Both the position numbers and the translations under genes were made by a program. The notes under the pieces are model-generated. The model made no database searches. It was not told the DNA's origin and saw nothing but the letters and a program-made list of their open reading frames with translations. This document shows positions 63,801 to 64,000 of a stretch of DNA of 64,000 nucleotides, piece by piece; position 1 is the stretch's first letter; each line of letters starts with the position of its first letter. This DNA is from Paramecium octaurelia (taxonomy: Eukaryota > Ciliophora > Oligohymenophorea > Peniculida > Parameciidae). Location of the stretch: assembly GCA_905182995.1 (NCBI GenBank), contig CAJJDP010000037.1:191369-255368 (forward strand), in the 5' to 3' direction.

Positions 63801-64000
63801 ATCAGCAAATGAAATTGATCTCAATACCAGGTACACCATCAATAATATTTTCTCTCTCAGCATCTCATTCAATTCTGGCTATGCAAATATTCCAAATCCC
63901 TTCTCAAGCACTGAAGGCACTATCTCTTTCAACAAATTCTAATGCTCTCCATTTGTCTCACTCAATTTGCCAAACAATTATAAGAACAGCTCTAAACTAG
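60819..64000 (-). CDS. Importin-beta family receptor (importin-9/Kap114-like), partial
   Basis: A long alpha-solenoid of more than 900 residues; the N-terminus lies beyond the right edge. HEAT-like helices are seen throughout, for example LLMVYLVLRSISFADGTDNS, LCAYSIELITILVTKPALYN and VQSLVLVYARMIIEKPKESI. The C-terminal part has the acidic insert (RLEVDNDEDDFNDKRYQDQV) and YLKDPCLNINLVDTLKEFFT, followed by LLLQKHIKLNS, matching importin-9-type ends. These receptors carry histones, ribosomal proteins and actin into the nucleus with Ran. Many introns of 23-27 nt; the last is 26 nt and ends CAAG. Confidence 0.8.

Overview
The window reads as macronuclear DNA of a Paramecium-type ciliate. It is very AT-rich, genes are packed on both strands with short spacers, TAA and TAG lie inside clearly conserved proteins where glutamine fits, TGA is the only stop, and coding regions are broken by many tiny introns of about 21-32 nt that begin GT (usually GTA) and end in AG. 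Read with the standard code nearly every gene looks broken; read with the ciliate code about 40 genes emerge. All splice joins given here were inferred by eye from frame continuity and family conservation.

Layout. 1-440: end of a + gene. 735-2281: calcium-dependent protein kinase. 2641-5179: a 1269-bp segment present twice either side of one N (position 3910), almost surely an unmerged contig overlap; it carries two related small helix-turn-helix (HTH) genes, and a third relative lies at 27.5-28.0 kb. 6.3-12 kb: p24 cargo receptor, heat-shock factor, casein kinase 2 beta, a problem gene interrupted by TGA, and ALG13. 12-14.5 kb and 33.2-35.7 kb: two paralogous cyclic-nucleotide-gated-type K+ channels whose tails each end in a CCHC zinc knuckle. 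14.8-16.7 kb: degenerate acyl-carrier-like protein, ribosomal eL43, centrin. 16.9-30.1 kb: a nucleoporin-like scaffold, coiled-coil proteins, a MYND-finger plus Aurora-kinase fusion, PKA catalytic subunit, SAS-6 and unknown coiled-coil genes.

30.3-44 kb: coiled-coil protein, PhoD-like phosphatase, K+ channel, PTEN with a zinc-ribbon-like tail, an LRR/coiled-coil protein, ZIP transporter, syntaxin, tail-anchored TPR protein and TBC Rab-GAP. 44.7-49.6 kb: AGC kinase, ribosomal eS8 and an unknown basic protein. 50.1-52.4 kb: a tandem pair of repeat proteins (motif FDVRTH), one intact and one decayed. 52.4-55.6 kb is gene-poor. 55.6-64 kb: two small genes, a Kelch-PP1-type phosphatase, unknown proteins and an importin-beta family receptor running off the right edge.

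Together the genes are ordinary housekeeping plus a rich signalling set (four protein kinases, CK2 beta, two phosphatases, two K+ channels) and several centriole or cilium proteins (centrin, SAS-6, coiled-coil proteins). No prokaryote-style operon, CRISPR array, tRNA or rRNA was seen. The most novel items are the MYND-Aurora fusion, the zinc-knuckle K+ channels, the PTEN zinc tail and the FDVRTH repeat family.
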